DNA of 22,315 nt from CADCTB01 sp036269435 (GTDB taxonomy: Bacteria; Actinomycetota; Acidimicrobiia; Acidimicrobiales; AC-14). The stretch is taken from the NCBI GenBank assembly GCA_036269435.1, contig DATASA010000077.1, positions 1-22,315 of the forward strand, written 5' to 3'. The position numbers and the translations under genes are program-made. Of this stretch, positions 7,068 to 15,028 are shown piece after piece (position 1 is the stretch's first letter; each line of letters opens with the position of its first letter). Below the pieces are notes generated by a model, which ran no database searches, was not told the origin of the DNA, and worked only from the letters and a program-made list of their open reading frames with translations.

Positions 7068-7288
7068 CAGACCCGGCGAATCTCGACCACGGTCGAACGT
7101 CGCCGGCCCCGGCGCTTGCCCAGGAGGAAGGCGACCACGACGACCGCGGCGGCGACGCCGCCGGCGATGGCCATGATCGGCACCTTGGCCGCCTCGGCCG
7201 TCTTGTCGACCTCACCGCGCATCTGGTGGAGCTTGGCCTCGATGTCGGCCCGGGTGATGCGCCCGTTCTTGCCGGGGACGCTGCTCAT
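7067..7288 (-). CDS. Small single-pass membrane protein, DUF3618-like layout (73 aa)
   Basis: The product has 73 residues. The N-terminal half is a charged helix (ITRADIEAKLHQMRGEVDKT), then one clear membrane helix (about 37-56, IMAIAGGVAAAVVVVAFLL), then a strongly basic tail (GKRRGRRRS). This helix-TM-basic tail plan resembles DUF3618-type proteins, which in many actinobacteria sit beside a Holin-X gene, as here. A longer reading extends upstream to 7564, but its first 92 residues lie inside the upstream gene in another frame. The ATG at 7288 overlaps the upstream stop by four bases (ATGA), which fixes the start. The function is unknown and the family link is tentative. Confidence 0.75.
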   Translation of the reverse strand: MSSVPGKNGRITRADIEAKLHQMRGEVDKTAEAAKVPIMAIAGGVAAAVVVVAFLLGKRRGRRRSTVVEIRRV

Positions 7289-7620
7289 CTGCCGCCCTTG
7301 CGCTGGCCCCGGCCCCGTGCCTTCAACGCCCCTGCGGCCAGGCCGCCGCTCACGAGGAGCACGAGCACGTACGGGATGAAGCTGCGGCGACCCCCGAAGG
7401 CGGTCCCCGTCTCGGTCTGCAGCAGGCGGAGCCCGCCCAGCAGCAGCAGGACGACGCCCAGGCTGCCGCAGAGGGCGCCGGCCAGGCCGTAACCCACGAA
7501 CCGGCCCAGCCCTTTGATCGGATCCAGCGTCTCCTGCTTGGCGTAGCCGACGACGAGCTGCCACAGATCCTGAGCCTGACCGGGCAAGCTCTCGTTCTCG
7601 TCATCCTTCCGCCCTGCCAC
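7285..7620 (-). CDS. Holin-X-like (phage holin superfamily III) membrane protein
   Basis: The 111-residue product starts with a charged cytoplasmic segment (DLWQLVVGYAKQETLDPIKG). Two membrane helices follow (about 40-65 and 82-98) and a basic C-terminus. The sequence matches the pattern of the actinobacterial Holin-X family, chromosomal membrane proteins that are not linked to a prophage; no phage genes are present here. The start is GTG at 7620: AGGAAG lies six bases upstream and overlaps the TAG stop of the previous gene. A longer open frame to 7833 is an overlap shadow of the Lon-domain gene. It heads the trio of small membrane proteins. The molecular function is unknown. Confidence 0.75.
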   Translation of the reverse strand: MAGRKDDENESLPGQAQDLWQLVVGYAKQETLDPIKGLGRFVGYGLAGALCGSLGVVLLLLGGLRLLQTETGTAFGGRRSFIPYVLVLLVSGGLAAGALKARGRGQRKGGR

Positions 7621-7630
7621 GATGTGCTTC

Positions 7631-8269
7631 CTATCCCCCGGCCAGGCGCTGCGCAAGCACGCTCGCCTCTTCCTCGAGCAACGACAGGACCAGGTCGAGC
7701 CGTTCGCCGGTCCCGTCCGTGCCGAGCACGCGCTGCGCGTCGAGCGGTCCGAGCGGCGCCAGCCCCACGGCCTGCCACGTCGCCACGGCGGTGTCCGCGG
7801 CGAGGCGGACGGCGACCGCGGGGTCGGAGGCATCGTCGCCGAGCTCCGCCTTCAGCGCGAGCACGCGGCCGAGGAGGCCGTCGAGCTCAGGGCGACGCAC
7901 CGCCGCCGTCGGCGGGAGGGGATCGTCGACGCAGAGCGTGACCTCGGCACGGGGATACGGATCCTCGGACAGCCACCGCCGGACGCGCACGCGGTCCTGC
8001 CCCGCGACGGCCAACAACCACCGGCCGTCGTCGAACTCGACGGCCTCGGCGATCCGGCCGCGGGTGGCGACGCCGAAGCGGACGTCGCCGCCGCCCACCT
8101 CGCTCCCCCGCTCGATGAGCACGACGCCGAGCAGCCCGTCGCCCTCCACGCAGTGCCGGGCGAGAGCCCGGTACCGGGGTTCGAAGATGTGCAGCGAGAC
8201 GGCCGTCCCCGGGAGGAGCACGCTGCCGAGCGGGAACATCGGCAGCTCGATGACCGGCCCGTCGCTCAC
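7631..8269 (-). CDS. Lon substrate-binding (LON N-terminal) domain protein
   Basis: The 212-residue product begins VIELPMFPLGSVLLPGTAVSLHIFEPRYRAL, the signature of the PUA-like Lon N-terminal substrate-binding domain. It continues with GVVLIERGSEVGGGD and FGVATRGRIAEAVEFDDGR. There is no ATPase or Ser-Lys protease domain, so this is the stand-alone form. Its role is not established; protein binding or quality control is usually proposed. The C-terminal third is helical and rich in Leu, Ala and Glu. The start is GTG at 8269, overlapping the dacB stop (GTGA). The open frame extends to 9058, but that part is a shadow of dacB. Confidence 0.88.
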   Translation of the reverse strand: MSDGPVIELPMFPLGSVLLPGTAVSLHIFEPRYRALARHCVEGDGLLGVVLIERGSEVGGGDVRFGVATRGRIAEAVEFDDGRWLLAVAGQDRVRVRRWLSEDPYPRAEVTLCVDDPLPPTAAVRRPELDGLLGRVLALKAELGDDASDPAVAVRLAADTAVATWQAVGLAPLGPLDAQRVLGTDGTGERLDLVLSLLEEEASVLAQRLAGG

Positions 8270-9687
8270 CCCGAAGGGGCGGCCGGGGGCAGGGGCGCCA
8301 GCTCGTCGGCCGCCGGCGCCCGGGGGTAGGTGGCCAGCACGCTGACCACCTTGTCCTGCAGGGTGGTGCCGGCGGCGTCCGACGGAAGCTCGTTGGCCAG
8401 CAAGGCGAACGACAGCTCCTGGCCGTTCTGGGCGGTGGCGAAGCCGGCCAGCCCGGTGACGCCGCTCAGCGATCCCGTCTTGGCCCGCACCTTCCCGGCC
8501 GCGGGCGTGCCCCCGAACCGCTTCTGCAGGGTGCCGCTCTGGCCGGCCGTCGACAGCGCCTTGCCCAGGTCCCCCGTCTCGCCGGAGCGGTCGAGCACCC
8601 GCTCGAGGGCGGCGCACGTGACCCGGTCCGAGCGGTCGAGCCCGGACCCGTCGACCACGGACATCTCGTTGGGCGAGATGCCTGCCACCTTCTGCAGCAG
8701 CGTGGCGGCCACGCCCAGTCCCGCCGCCGTGCTGCCGGCCCCGCCGGCGCGCACGCCCAGCTCCTTGAGGAGCATCTCGGCACCCATGTTGTCGCTGTTC
8801 TGCAGGATTTCCCCGACGACGTCGGTGAGCGGCGGCGAGTCGATGGAGGTCACCAGCGGGGCCCCGGCCGGCGCCTTGGCCGCGCCGGTGGCGCCCACCG
8901 TCACCCCGCGGGCCCGCAGCAGCGTGGCCAGCACGCCGGCCGCGTGGGCGGCCGGGGATGCCGCCTCGACCGGCGGCTTGGTGCTGGCGAAACCCTTGTT
9001 CACGACGAGGGCGGACAGCGGGCTGATCTCGAAGTCGGCGACGTAGCTCGGCTTCCACGTCGGGACGAGCCGCTGGTCGTCGTAGCGGCTGTCGTCGCCC
9101 AGGATGCGGCCCACCCGGCGGATCCCGGTGGCGACGACCTTGTCGGCCAGGGCCTCCATCGAGGTGGCCAGCCGGGACTGGCCCTGGTATCCCGCGTCGA
9201 CCGCGAAGTCGGCGGTGGCCAGCAACGGGTCGCCGCCGCCGACCATGAACAGGTCGCCCACCGCGCCGTCGGCCGGGGCCGCACCCGCTCGGATCTCCGT
9301 GGTGAAGTGGCTGTCGGGGCCGAGCTGGGCGAGGGCGGCGTCTGTGGTCAGCAGCTTCAGGGTCGACGCCGGGATGTACCCCTGGTCGGCGGCGTGGGCG
9401 TAGTGCGACGTCCCGCCCCCGGCGTCACCCACGACCAGGCACGAGTTGTCGCGGGCCCCGCCGATGGCCGGGTCTGTCATCACCTTGTCGAGGTCGGAGC
9501 CGAGGTGGGAGTCGGCGACGGTGCCGGCCAGCACGCCGGCCACCCGCCGGAGGCTGAACACCGGTGTGACGAGCCGGAGGGCCGGGGCGGACCCGGTCGT
9601 GGACGGGGTCGGGGCGGCGCCCGCCGGTGTCGGGGCGAGCCCGACCGCGGCGACCAGCACGGCGAGGACGAGGATCCGCAGCCTCAT
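8266..9687 (-). CDS. dacB: D-alanyl-D-alanine carboxypeptidase/endopeptidase (PBP4/DacB type)
   Basis: This exported penicillin-binding protein trims or cuts peptidoglycan peptides. The 473-residue product has a signal peptide (MRLRILVLAVLVAAVGLAPTP, probable cleavage after AGA at about 24). All three active-site motifs of the S13 family are present: STLK (108-111), SDN (298-300) and KTG (403-405). The long insertion between the first two motifs is typical of PBP4. VDGSGLDRSDRVT is also a family hallmark. The start is ATG at 9687, overlapping the stop of the acyl-CoA synthetase gene (ATGA). An open frame continues to 11043 in the same frame, but that portion is a shadow of the synthetase gene, and the signal peptide confirms the start used here. 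Confidence 0.93.
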   Translation of the reverse strand: MRLRILVLAVLVAAVGLAPTPAGAAPTPSTTGSAPALRLVTPVFSLRRVAGVLAGTVADSHLGSDLDKVMTDPAIGGARDNSCLVVGDAGGGTSHYAHAADQGYIPASTLKLLTTDAALAQLGPDSHFTTEIRAGAAPADGAVGDLFMVGGGDPLLATADFAVDAGYQGQSRLATSMEALADKVVATGIRRVGRILGDDSRYDDQRLVPTWKPSYVADFEISPLSALVVNKGFASTKPPVEAASPAAHAAGVLATLLRARGVTVGATGAAKAPAGAPLVTSIDSPPLTDVVGEILQNSDNMGAEMLLKELGVRAGGAGSTAAGLGVAATLLQKVAGISPNEMSVVDGSGLDRSDRVTCAALERVLDRSGETGDLGKALSTAGQSGTLQKRFGGTPAAGKVRAKTGSLSGVTGLAGFATAQNGQELSFALLANELPSDAAGTTLQDKVVSVLATYPRAPAADELAPLPPAAPSG

Positions 9688-11216
9688 CGGGGCCCGCCCT
9701 GCGCGGCGCGGTGCTCGTCGCGCAGCACCCGCTTGAGCAGCTTGCCGCTCTCGGTCCGGGGCAGCTCGGCCCGCAGATCCCACGACCGCGGCCGTTTGAA
9801 GTTGGCGAGCTGACCGGCGACGAAGGCGTCCAGCTCCGGTGGCCGGAGCCGGCATCCCGGCTTGGCCACGACGACGGCGTGGACCCGCTCGCCCCACTCG
9901 TCGTCGGGCACGCCGATCACGGCGACGTCGGCCACGTCGGGATGGCCGTGCAGCACGGCCTCCACCTCCGCCGGGTAGACGTTCATGCCGCCGGAGATCA
10001 CCATGTCGGTCTTGCGGTCGCAAATGGACAGGTAGCCCTCCTCGTCGATCGAGGCGACGTCGCCGACGGACTTCCAGCCCTCGCCGCCGGGGAGCTCCCG
10101 GAGCTGGGGCACCGGGCCGTGGTAGCGGTCGATGGCCTGGGGCGTGCGGACGAACAGCTCGCCGGCCTGGCCGGCGGCAAGCTCCACGCCGTCGTCGCCC
10201 ACCACCCGCAGGCCGATGTCCCCGTACGGCTGCCCGCACGAGCCGGGCTTGCGCAGCTGGTCGCGCGGGGCCAGGACGGTGGCGATGCCGAGCTCGGTGG
10301 AGCCGTAGACCTCGTAGAGGAAGCCCTCGCCCAGTTTGGCCAGCACCTCCTGCTTCAGCGCGTACGGGACGGGCGCAGTGTCGACGATGACCGATCGGAG
10401 CGAGGAGACGTCGGCCGTGGCCAGCACGGCCTCGGGCAGGCCCACGACGCGCTTGAGGTGGACGGGGCTCACGAACGCCGACGTCACCCGGTGGGCGCCG
10501 ACCAGTCGGACCCACTCGGCCGGCTCGAAGCGGGGCGTGACCACCACGGTCCCGCCGGTGCCGTGGGTGAACATGGCGAACGAGTGGGGACCGGCGTGGT
10601 AGAGCGGCCCGGTCACGAGGTGGACCTCGGCCGACCCGAAGTCCAGGGCGGCCATCATCGCCGCCAGCGTGGCCGCGTCCGAGCGGCTGCGGACCGCCCC
10701 CTTGGGCCGCCCGGTCGTGCCCGACGTGTAGAGCATCACCGGGCCGGTGGCCGCCGGCGGGGTTTCGAGGGGGCCGAAGGCGGTCACCTCCTCCCAAGAC
10801 AGGAACCCCGGAACAGGCTCGCCGCCGAAGCTGACCAGCAGCCGCAGCTCCGGGAGGCGGGCGAGCAGGCCGGCGATGGGCTCGGCGTGCCGGGCGTCCA
10901 CGAGCACCGCGGCCGCGCCACTGTCGGACAGCACGTGGACGAACTCGTCGGCGGTGAAGCGGTACGACATCGGCACCGCCACCAGGCCGAGCCGCCGGCA
11001 GGCGTGCATGACGGTGACGACCTCGGCGCTGTTCTGACCGCACCAGGCGGCCCGGTCCCCGCCCCGCAGCCCCAGGGCGGCGAGCCCCCCGGCCAGCCGG
11101 TCGGCCTCGGCGTCGAGCTGGGCGCGGGTGATGACCCGGCCGCCCTCGATCACCGCGGGCACGCCGCCGTCGAGCGCCGCCCAGCCCGCGAGCGTGTCTG
11201 GCCCAGCGGCGCGCAC
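9684..11216 (-). CDS. Acyl-CoA synthetase / AMP-binding enzyme (FadD-like)
   Basis: The enzyme activates a carboxylic acid with ATP to an acyl-AMP and then, in the usual case, an acyl-CoA. With the start at 11216 it has 510 residues. The ATP-binding loop YTSGTTGRPKG is at 163-173. The adenine-binding YGSTE lies at about residue 300. The hinge region is CDRKTDMVISGGMNVYPAE, and the catalytic Lys is in RTESGK (about 492). The open frame goes up to GTG 11258, but TAGAGT (11229-11224) lies seven bases before the GTG at 11216, so a leaderless start there is favoured; GTG 11225 overlaps that element. It heads the long minus-strand operon and is divergent from the ABC exporter. The substrate cannot be read from the sequence. 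Confidence 0.9.
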   Translation of the reverse strand: MRAAGPDTLAGWAALDGGVPAVIEGGRVITRAQLDAEADRLAGGLAALGLRGGDRAAWCGQNSAEVVTVMHACRRLGLVAVPMSYRFTADEFVHVLSDSGAAAVLVDARHAEPIAGLLARLPELRLLVSFGGEPVPGFLSWEEVTAFGPLETPPAATGPVMLYTSGTTGRPKGAVRSRSDAATLAAMMAALDFGSAEVHLVTGPLYHAGPHSFAMFTHGTGGTVVVTPRFEPAEWVRLVGAHRVTSAFVSPVHLKRVVGLPEAVLATADVSSLRSVIVDTAPVPYALKQEVLAKLGEGFLYEVYGSTELGIATVLAPRDQLRKPGSCGQPYGDIGLRVVGDDGVELAAGQAGELFVRTPQAIDRYHGPVPQLRELPGGEGWKSVGDVASIDEEGYLSICDRKTDMVISGGMNVYPAEVEAVLHGHPDVADVAVIGVPDDEWGERVHAVVVAKPGCRLRPPELDAFVAGQLANFKRPRSWDLRAELPRTESGKLLKRVLRDEHRAAQGGPR

Positions 11217-11223
11217 GGGACGC

Positions 11224-11229
11224 ACTCTA
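11224..11229 (-). promoter_or_regulatory. -10-like element of the acyl-CoA synthetase operon
   Basis: TAGAGT is followed by seven bases and GTG at 11216. It predicts a leaderless transcript and moves the start 14 codons inside the longest open frame. No good -35 was found. It lies 32 bases from the divergent element of the ABC exporter gene. Confidence 0.45.
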
Positions 11230-11260
11230 ATTGCCGGGAGGGTACGGACCCGGCTCACCG

Positions 11261-11266
11261 TACGCT
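11261..11266 (+). promoter_or_regulatory. -10-like element of the ABC exporter gene
   Basis: TACGCT is followed by six bases and the ATG at 11273, again a leaderless arrangement. It argues against the TTG start at 11231 that the open frame would allow. Confidence 0.45.
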
Positions 11267-11272
11267 CGGACG

Positions 11273-14200
11273 ATGTCCCGAGGATGGATCCGTCGCCTGT
11301 GGCCGTACCTCATGGCCCACCGGGGCGACGTCGTCCTGTCGTTCGGCGCCGCCGTCGCCGGCCTGGCCGTCTCCGCCTTCACCCCGGTCGTGCAGAAGGT
11401 GGTCGTCGACGACGTGATCATCGGCCGGCGCCGGCCGCTGGCCCCCTGGCTGGCCCTGCTGCTGGCCGCCGGCCTGTTCCGCTTCGGGGTGGCCCACGTC
11501 CGACGGTTCGTGGGCGGCCGGGTGGCCCTCAGCGTCCAGTTCGACCTGCGCAACGCCATCTACGAGCGCCTGCAGCGGCTCGACTTCGCCCGCCACGACG
11601 ACTTCCAGACCGGCCAGCTCGTGTCCCGGGCCGGGTCCGACGTCGGCCTGATCCAGACCTTGCTCTCGTTCCTGCCCCTGGCCAGCGGCGGCCTGGTCAT
11701 GGTGGTGCTGTCCCTGGTGATCATGGCCGTGCTGTCGCCGCTGCTGACCGTCGTGAGCCTCGTCGTGGTGCCCGTGATCCTGCTGGTCGCGGTCCGCCTG
11801 CGCGACACCGTGTTCCCGGCCTCCTGGGACGCCCAGCAGCGGGCGGCCGAGGTCGCGGGCGTGGTCGACGAAGCCGTGTCCGGCGTGCGGGTGGTGAAGG
11901 GGTTCGGCCAGGAGCGCCGGGAGCTGTTGCGCCTGGCCGAGGCGTCCGAGGACCTGTTCGCGTCCCGCATGCGGGCGCTGCGGATCGAGGCCCGCTACAG
12001 CGCGGCCCTCCAGGCCATCCCCGCGCTCGGGCAGGTGGCGGTGCTCGCCTTCGGCGGCTGGCTGGCGCTGCACGGGCGCATCAGCCTCGGGACGTTCCTG
12101 GCCTTCTCGACGTACCTCTTCCAGATGGTCGGCCCGGTTCGCATGCTGTCGGTCCTGACCGTGGTGGCCCAGCAGGCGCGGGCGGGGTCCGAGCGCATCT
12201 TCGAGCTGCTCGACTCGACGCCCGTCGTCGTCGAACGACCGGACGCCCGGCCGCTCCCGCCGGTGGCCGGCGAAGTCACCTTCGACGACGTGACGTTCGG
12301 CTACCTGCGTTCCGAGCCGGTGCTGTCGGGCTTTTCGCTCACCGTGCGACCGGGCGAGACGCTGGCCCTGGTGGGACCGTCCGGGTCGGGCAAGTCGACG
12401 GTGTCGCTGCTGCTGCCCCGCTTCTACGAGGTCCAGTCGGGCCGCGTGCGAGTCGATGGGGTCGACGTCCGCGACGTCACCCTCGACTCGCTGCGCCGCC
12501 AGATCGGCGTGGTCTTCGAGGAGTCGTTCCTGTTCTCCGAGACGGTCCGGGTCAACATCGCCTACGGGCGCCCCGACGCCAGCGACGACGAGGTGGTGGC
12601 TGCGGCGCGGGCCGCCGAGGCCCACGAGTTCATCACCGGCCTGCCCGACGGCTACGAGACCCGCCTCGGCGAAGGGGGCCTCACCCTCTCCGGTGGCCAA
12701 CGCCAACGACTGGCCCTGGCCCGCGCCCTGCTCACCGACCCCCGGGTCCTCGTGCTCGACGACGCCACGTCCGCGGTCGACTCGCGGGTCGAGGAGGAGA
12801 TCCACGCCACCCTCCGCCGGCTGATGCGGGGCCGGACCACGCTGCTGGTGGCCCACCGCCGGTCGACGCTGCGCCTCGCCGACCGCATCGCCGTGCTCGA
12901 CCAGGGCGCAGTGGTCGACGCCGGCACCCACGACGAGCTGCTGGCCCGGTGCCGGCTGTACCGGCTGCTGCTGGCCGGCCCGGGCGCCGGCATCGACGAG
13001 GTCGCCACCGAGGACCACGAGGACCCGCCCGGACCCGGCGGGACCACGACCGCCGCCTGGGGCAGCGCAGAGGGTCGCCCGGTGATCCGGGCCCGGTCCG
13101 AGGTGGCGTCGGCCAACGGCTGGGGCGGAGGCGGACGCGGAGGAGGCGGCGGCGGGCGGATGTCCGGCGGCGGAGGCGGGATGGGCATGATCACGGCGAC
13201 ACCCGAGCTGCTGGCGTCGGTGGCCGCCCTTCCCCCGCCGGTCGACGCGCCCGAGGTCGACGTGGCCCAAGAGGCCGATCCGGACCCGCACTTCAGCCTC
13301 GGGCGGTTCCTGCGCCCCTACCGCGTCCCCCTGGCCCTGGGCCTCGTGCTCGTCGTGCTGGACGCCCTGGCCGCGCTGGCCGGCCCGGCCCTCGTCCGCA
13401 GCGGCCTCGACCAGGGCGTGGCCGGGGGCTCGCAGCGGGCGCTGTGGACGATCACCGGCCTCTTCCTCGCCCTGGTGCTCGGCGACTGGGTCGTGGAATG
13501 GGCCGAGCAGCGCTACACGGGCCGGACGGCGGAACGCCTGCTCTTCGCCCTTCGCGTCCGCATCTTCGCCCACCTCCAGCGGCTGGGCATCGACTACTAC
13601 GAGCGGGAGATGGCGGGCCGGATCATGACCCGCATGACCACCGACGTGGAATCACTGTCGACGCTGCTGCAGAACGGCCTGATCAACGCCATCGTCAGCA
13701 TCCTCACCCTGGTCGGTGTGGCCGTCGCCCTGCTCACCATGAACGTGAGGCTGTCGCTCGCGACCTACACGATCCTGGTCCCGCTGGTCGCGGCCACCGT
13801 CGTGTTCCGGCGGTTGTCGAACCGGGCCTACGGGGCGGCGCGCGAGCGCATCGCCACCGTGAACGCCAACCTCCAGGAGAGCCTGTCGGGCGTGCGGGTG
13901 GCCCAGGCCTACGGCCGCCAGGACCGCAACATCGACGACTTCCGCAAGGTCTCCCAGGGCCACCTCGACGCCCGCATGCGGGCCCAACGGCTGGTGGCGA
14001 CCTACTTCCCGTTCGTGGAGATGCTGTCGGAGGTGGCGGCCGCCGTCGTCCTCGGGGTGGGCGCCGGCCTGGTCCACGGCGGCGGGCTGACGACCGGGCA
14101 GCTCATCGCCTTCCTCCTCTACCTGGATCTGCTGTTCGCGCCCGTCCAGCAGCTCTCGCAGGTCTTCGACACCTACCAGCAGGCCCGGGCCTCGGTGGCC

Positions 14201-15022
14201 CAGATCGTCGCCCTGCTGGGCACGGTGCCGTCGGTGCCCGAGCCGGCGTCACCGGTTGACCCGGGTCGCCTGCGGGGCGGCATCCGCCTGGCCGGCGTCA
14301 GCTTCCGGTACGCCGGCAGCCCCACGGACGCCTTGAGCGGCATCGACCTCGACATTGCGCCGGGTGAGTCGGTTGCGCTCGTCGGGGAGACCGGCGCCGG
14401 CAAGTCGACGGTGCTGAAGCTTCTCGCCCGCTTCTACGACCCGACCGGCGGCCAGGTGCTCGTCGACGGGCACGACCTGCGCACCCTGGACCTCGGGACC
14501 TTCCGGCGCCAGCTCGGCTACGTGCCACAAGAGGCCTTCCTGTTCTCCGGGACCGTGCGCGACAACATCGCCTACGGCCGCCCCGATGCGACCGACGCCG
14601 AGGTGGAGGAGGCGGCCCGGGCCGTCGGCGCCCATCCCTTCATCGCCGGCCTGCCCGGCGGCTACCTCCACCCGGTGACCGAGCGGGGCCGCTCCCTGTC
14701 CGCCGGCCAGCGCCAGCTCATCGCCCTGGCCCGGGCCCGCCTGGTCGACCCGGCCATCCTGCTGCTCGACGAAGCCACCTCGACCCTGGACCTGGCCAGC
14801 GAAGCACGGGTCGTGCGGGCCATGGGCCTGGTCGCCCAGGGCCGGACGAGCGTGCTCATCGCCCACCGGCTCCAGACGGCGATGGGCGCCGACCGGGTCG
14901 TCGTGATCGACGACGGCCGGGTGGTCGAGGACGGGTCCCACGACGAGCTGCTGGCCCGCGGCGGGCGCTACGCGGCCATGTGGCGGGCCTTCGAAGGTGG
15001 CCCCGCCCTCACCGGGCGCTGA
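11273..15022 (+). CDS. Fused heterodimer-type ABC exporter (TMD-NBD-TMD-NBD)
   Basis: A single 1249-residue chain contains two complete half-exporters, so one gene makes the whole transporter. Half 1 has six membrane helices (about 20-315) and NBD1: Walker A GPSGSGKST (368-376), LSGGQ and His in LVAHR. Its Walker B reads LVLDDATS with Asp497 where the catalytic Glu is expected, and its Q-loop has Glu416 (VVFEESF) in place of Gln. Half 2 has Walker A GETGAGKST (1038-1046), an intact PQEAF Q-loop and Glu1167 in LLLDEATS, but a changed signature, LSAGQ. One ATP site (NBD1 Walker motifs with the NBD2 signature) is therefore degenerate and the other canonical, as in TM287/288 and BmrCD. A very Gly-rich linker (about 615-640) joins the halves. 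The substrate is unknown. The stop lies six bases from the converging DoxX gene. Confidence 0.93.
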   Translation: MSRGWIRRLWPYLMAHRGDVVLSFGAAVAGLAVSAFTPVVQKVVVDDVIIGRRRPLAPWLALLLAAGLFRFGVAHVRRFVGGRVALSVQFDLRNAIYERLQRLDFARHDDFQTGQLVSRAGSDVGLIQTLLSFLPLASGGLVMVVLSLVIMAVLSPLLTVVSLVVVPVILLVAVRLRDTVFPASWDAQQRAAEVAGVVDEAVSGVRVVKGFGQERRELLRLAEASEDLFASRMRALRIEARYSAALQAIPALGQVAVLAFGGWLALHGRISLGTFLAFSTYLFQMVGPVRMLSVLTVVAQQARAGSERIFELLDSTPVVVERPDARPLPPVAGEVTFDDVTFGYLRSEPVLSGFSLTVRPGETLALVGPSGSGKSTVSLLLPRFYEVQSGRVRVDGVDVRDVTLDSLRRQIGVVFEESFLFSETVRVNIAYGRPDASDDEVVAAARAAEAHEFITGLPDGYETRLGEGGLTLSGGQRQRLALARALLTDPRVLVLDDATSAVDSRVEEEIHATLRRLMRGRTTLLVAHRRSTLRLADRIAVLDQGAVVDAGTHDELLARCRLYRLLLAGPGAGIDEVATEDHEDPPGPGGTTTAAWGSAEGRPVIRARSEVASANGWGGGGRGGGGGGRMSGGGGGMGMITATPELLASVAALPPPVDAPEVDVAQEADPDPHFSLGRFLRPYRVPLALGLVLVVLDALAALAGPALVRSGLDQGVAGGSQRALWTITGLFLALVLGDWVVEWAEQRYTGRTAERLLFALRVRIFAHLQRLGIDYYEREMAGRIMTRMTTDVESLSTLLQNGLINAIVSILTLVGVAVALLTMNVRLSLATYTILVPLVAATVVFRRLSNRAYGAARERIATVNANLQESLSGVRVAQAYGRQDRNIDDFRKVSQGHLDARMRAQRLVATYFPFVEMLSEVAAAVVLGVGAGLVHGGGLTTGQLIAFLLYLDLLFAPVQQLSQVFDTYQQARASVAQIVALLGTVPSVPEPASPVDPGRLRGGIRLAGVSFRYAGSPTDALSGIDLDIAPGESVALVGETGAGKSTVLKLLARFYDPTGGQVLVDGHDLRTLDLGTFRRQLGYVPQEAFLFSGTVRDNIAYGRPDATDAEVEEAARAVGAHPFIAGLPGGYLHPVTERGRSLSAGQRQLIALARARLVDPAILLLDEATSTLDLASEARVVRAMGLVAQGRTSVLIAHRLQTAMGADRVVVIDDGRVVEDGSHDELLARGGRYAAMWRAFEGGPALTGR
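13115..13192 (+). repeat. Glycine-codon-rich linker of the fused exporter
   Basis: About 26 codons are dominated by Gly (GGGGRGGGGGG, then SGGGGGMGM). The DNA is a GGC/GGA/GGG repeat-like tract, apt to vary in length. Second-half exporter subunits of actinobacteria often begin with Gly/Met-rich segments, so this may be the remnant N-terminus of a once separate second gene. Confidence 0.6.
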
Positions 15023-15028
15023 GCCGGA

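Noticed and set aside
7285..7620. Prophage remnant, because of the Holin-X-like gene
   Set aside because: No other phage gene, integrase or attachment repeat is nearby, and the gene is coupled to housekeeping genes. Holin-X proteins are common chromosomal genes in actinobacteria.
11231..11272. TTG start 14 codons upstream for the ABC exporter
   Set aside because: There is no ribosome site. The TACGCT at leaderless distance and the MSRGWIRRLWPYL start favour ATG 11273.
11255..13573. 772-codon minus-strand open frame opposite the ABC exporter
   Set aside because: It is antisense to motif-rich exporter sequence, and its translation is Gln/Gly/His/Glu-rich without motifs.
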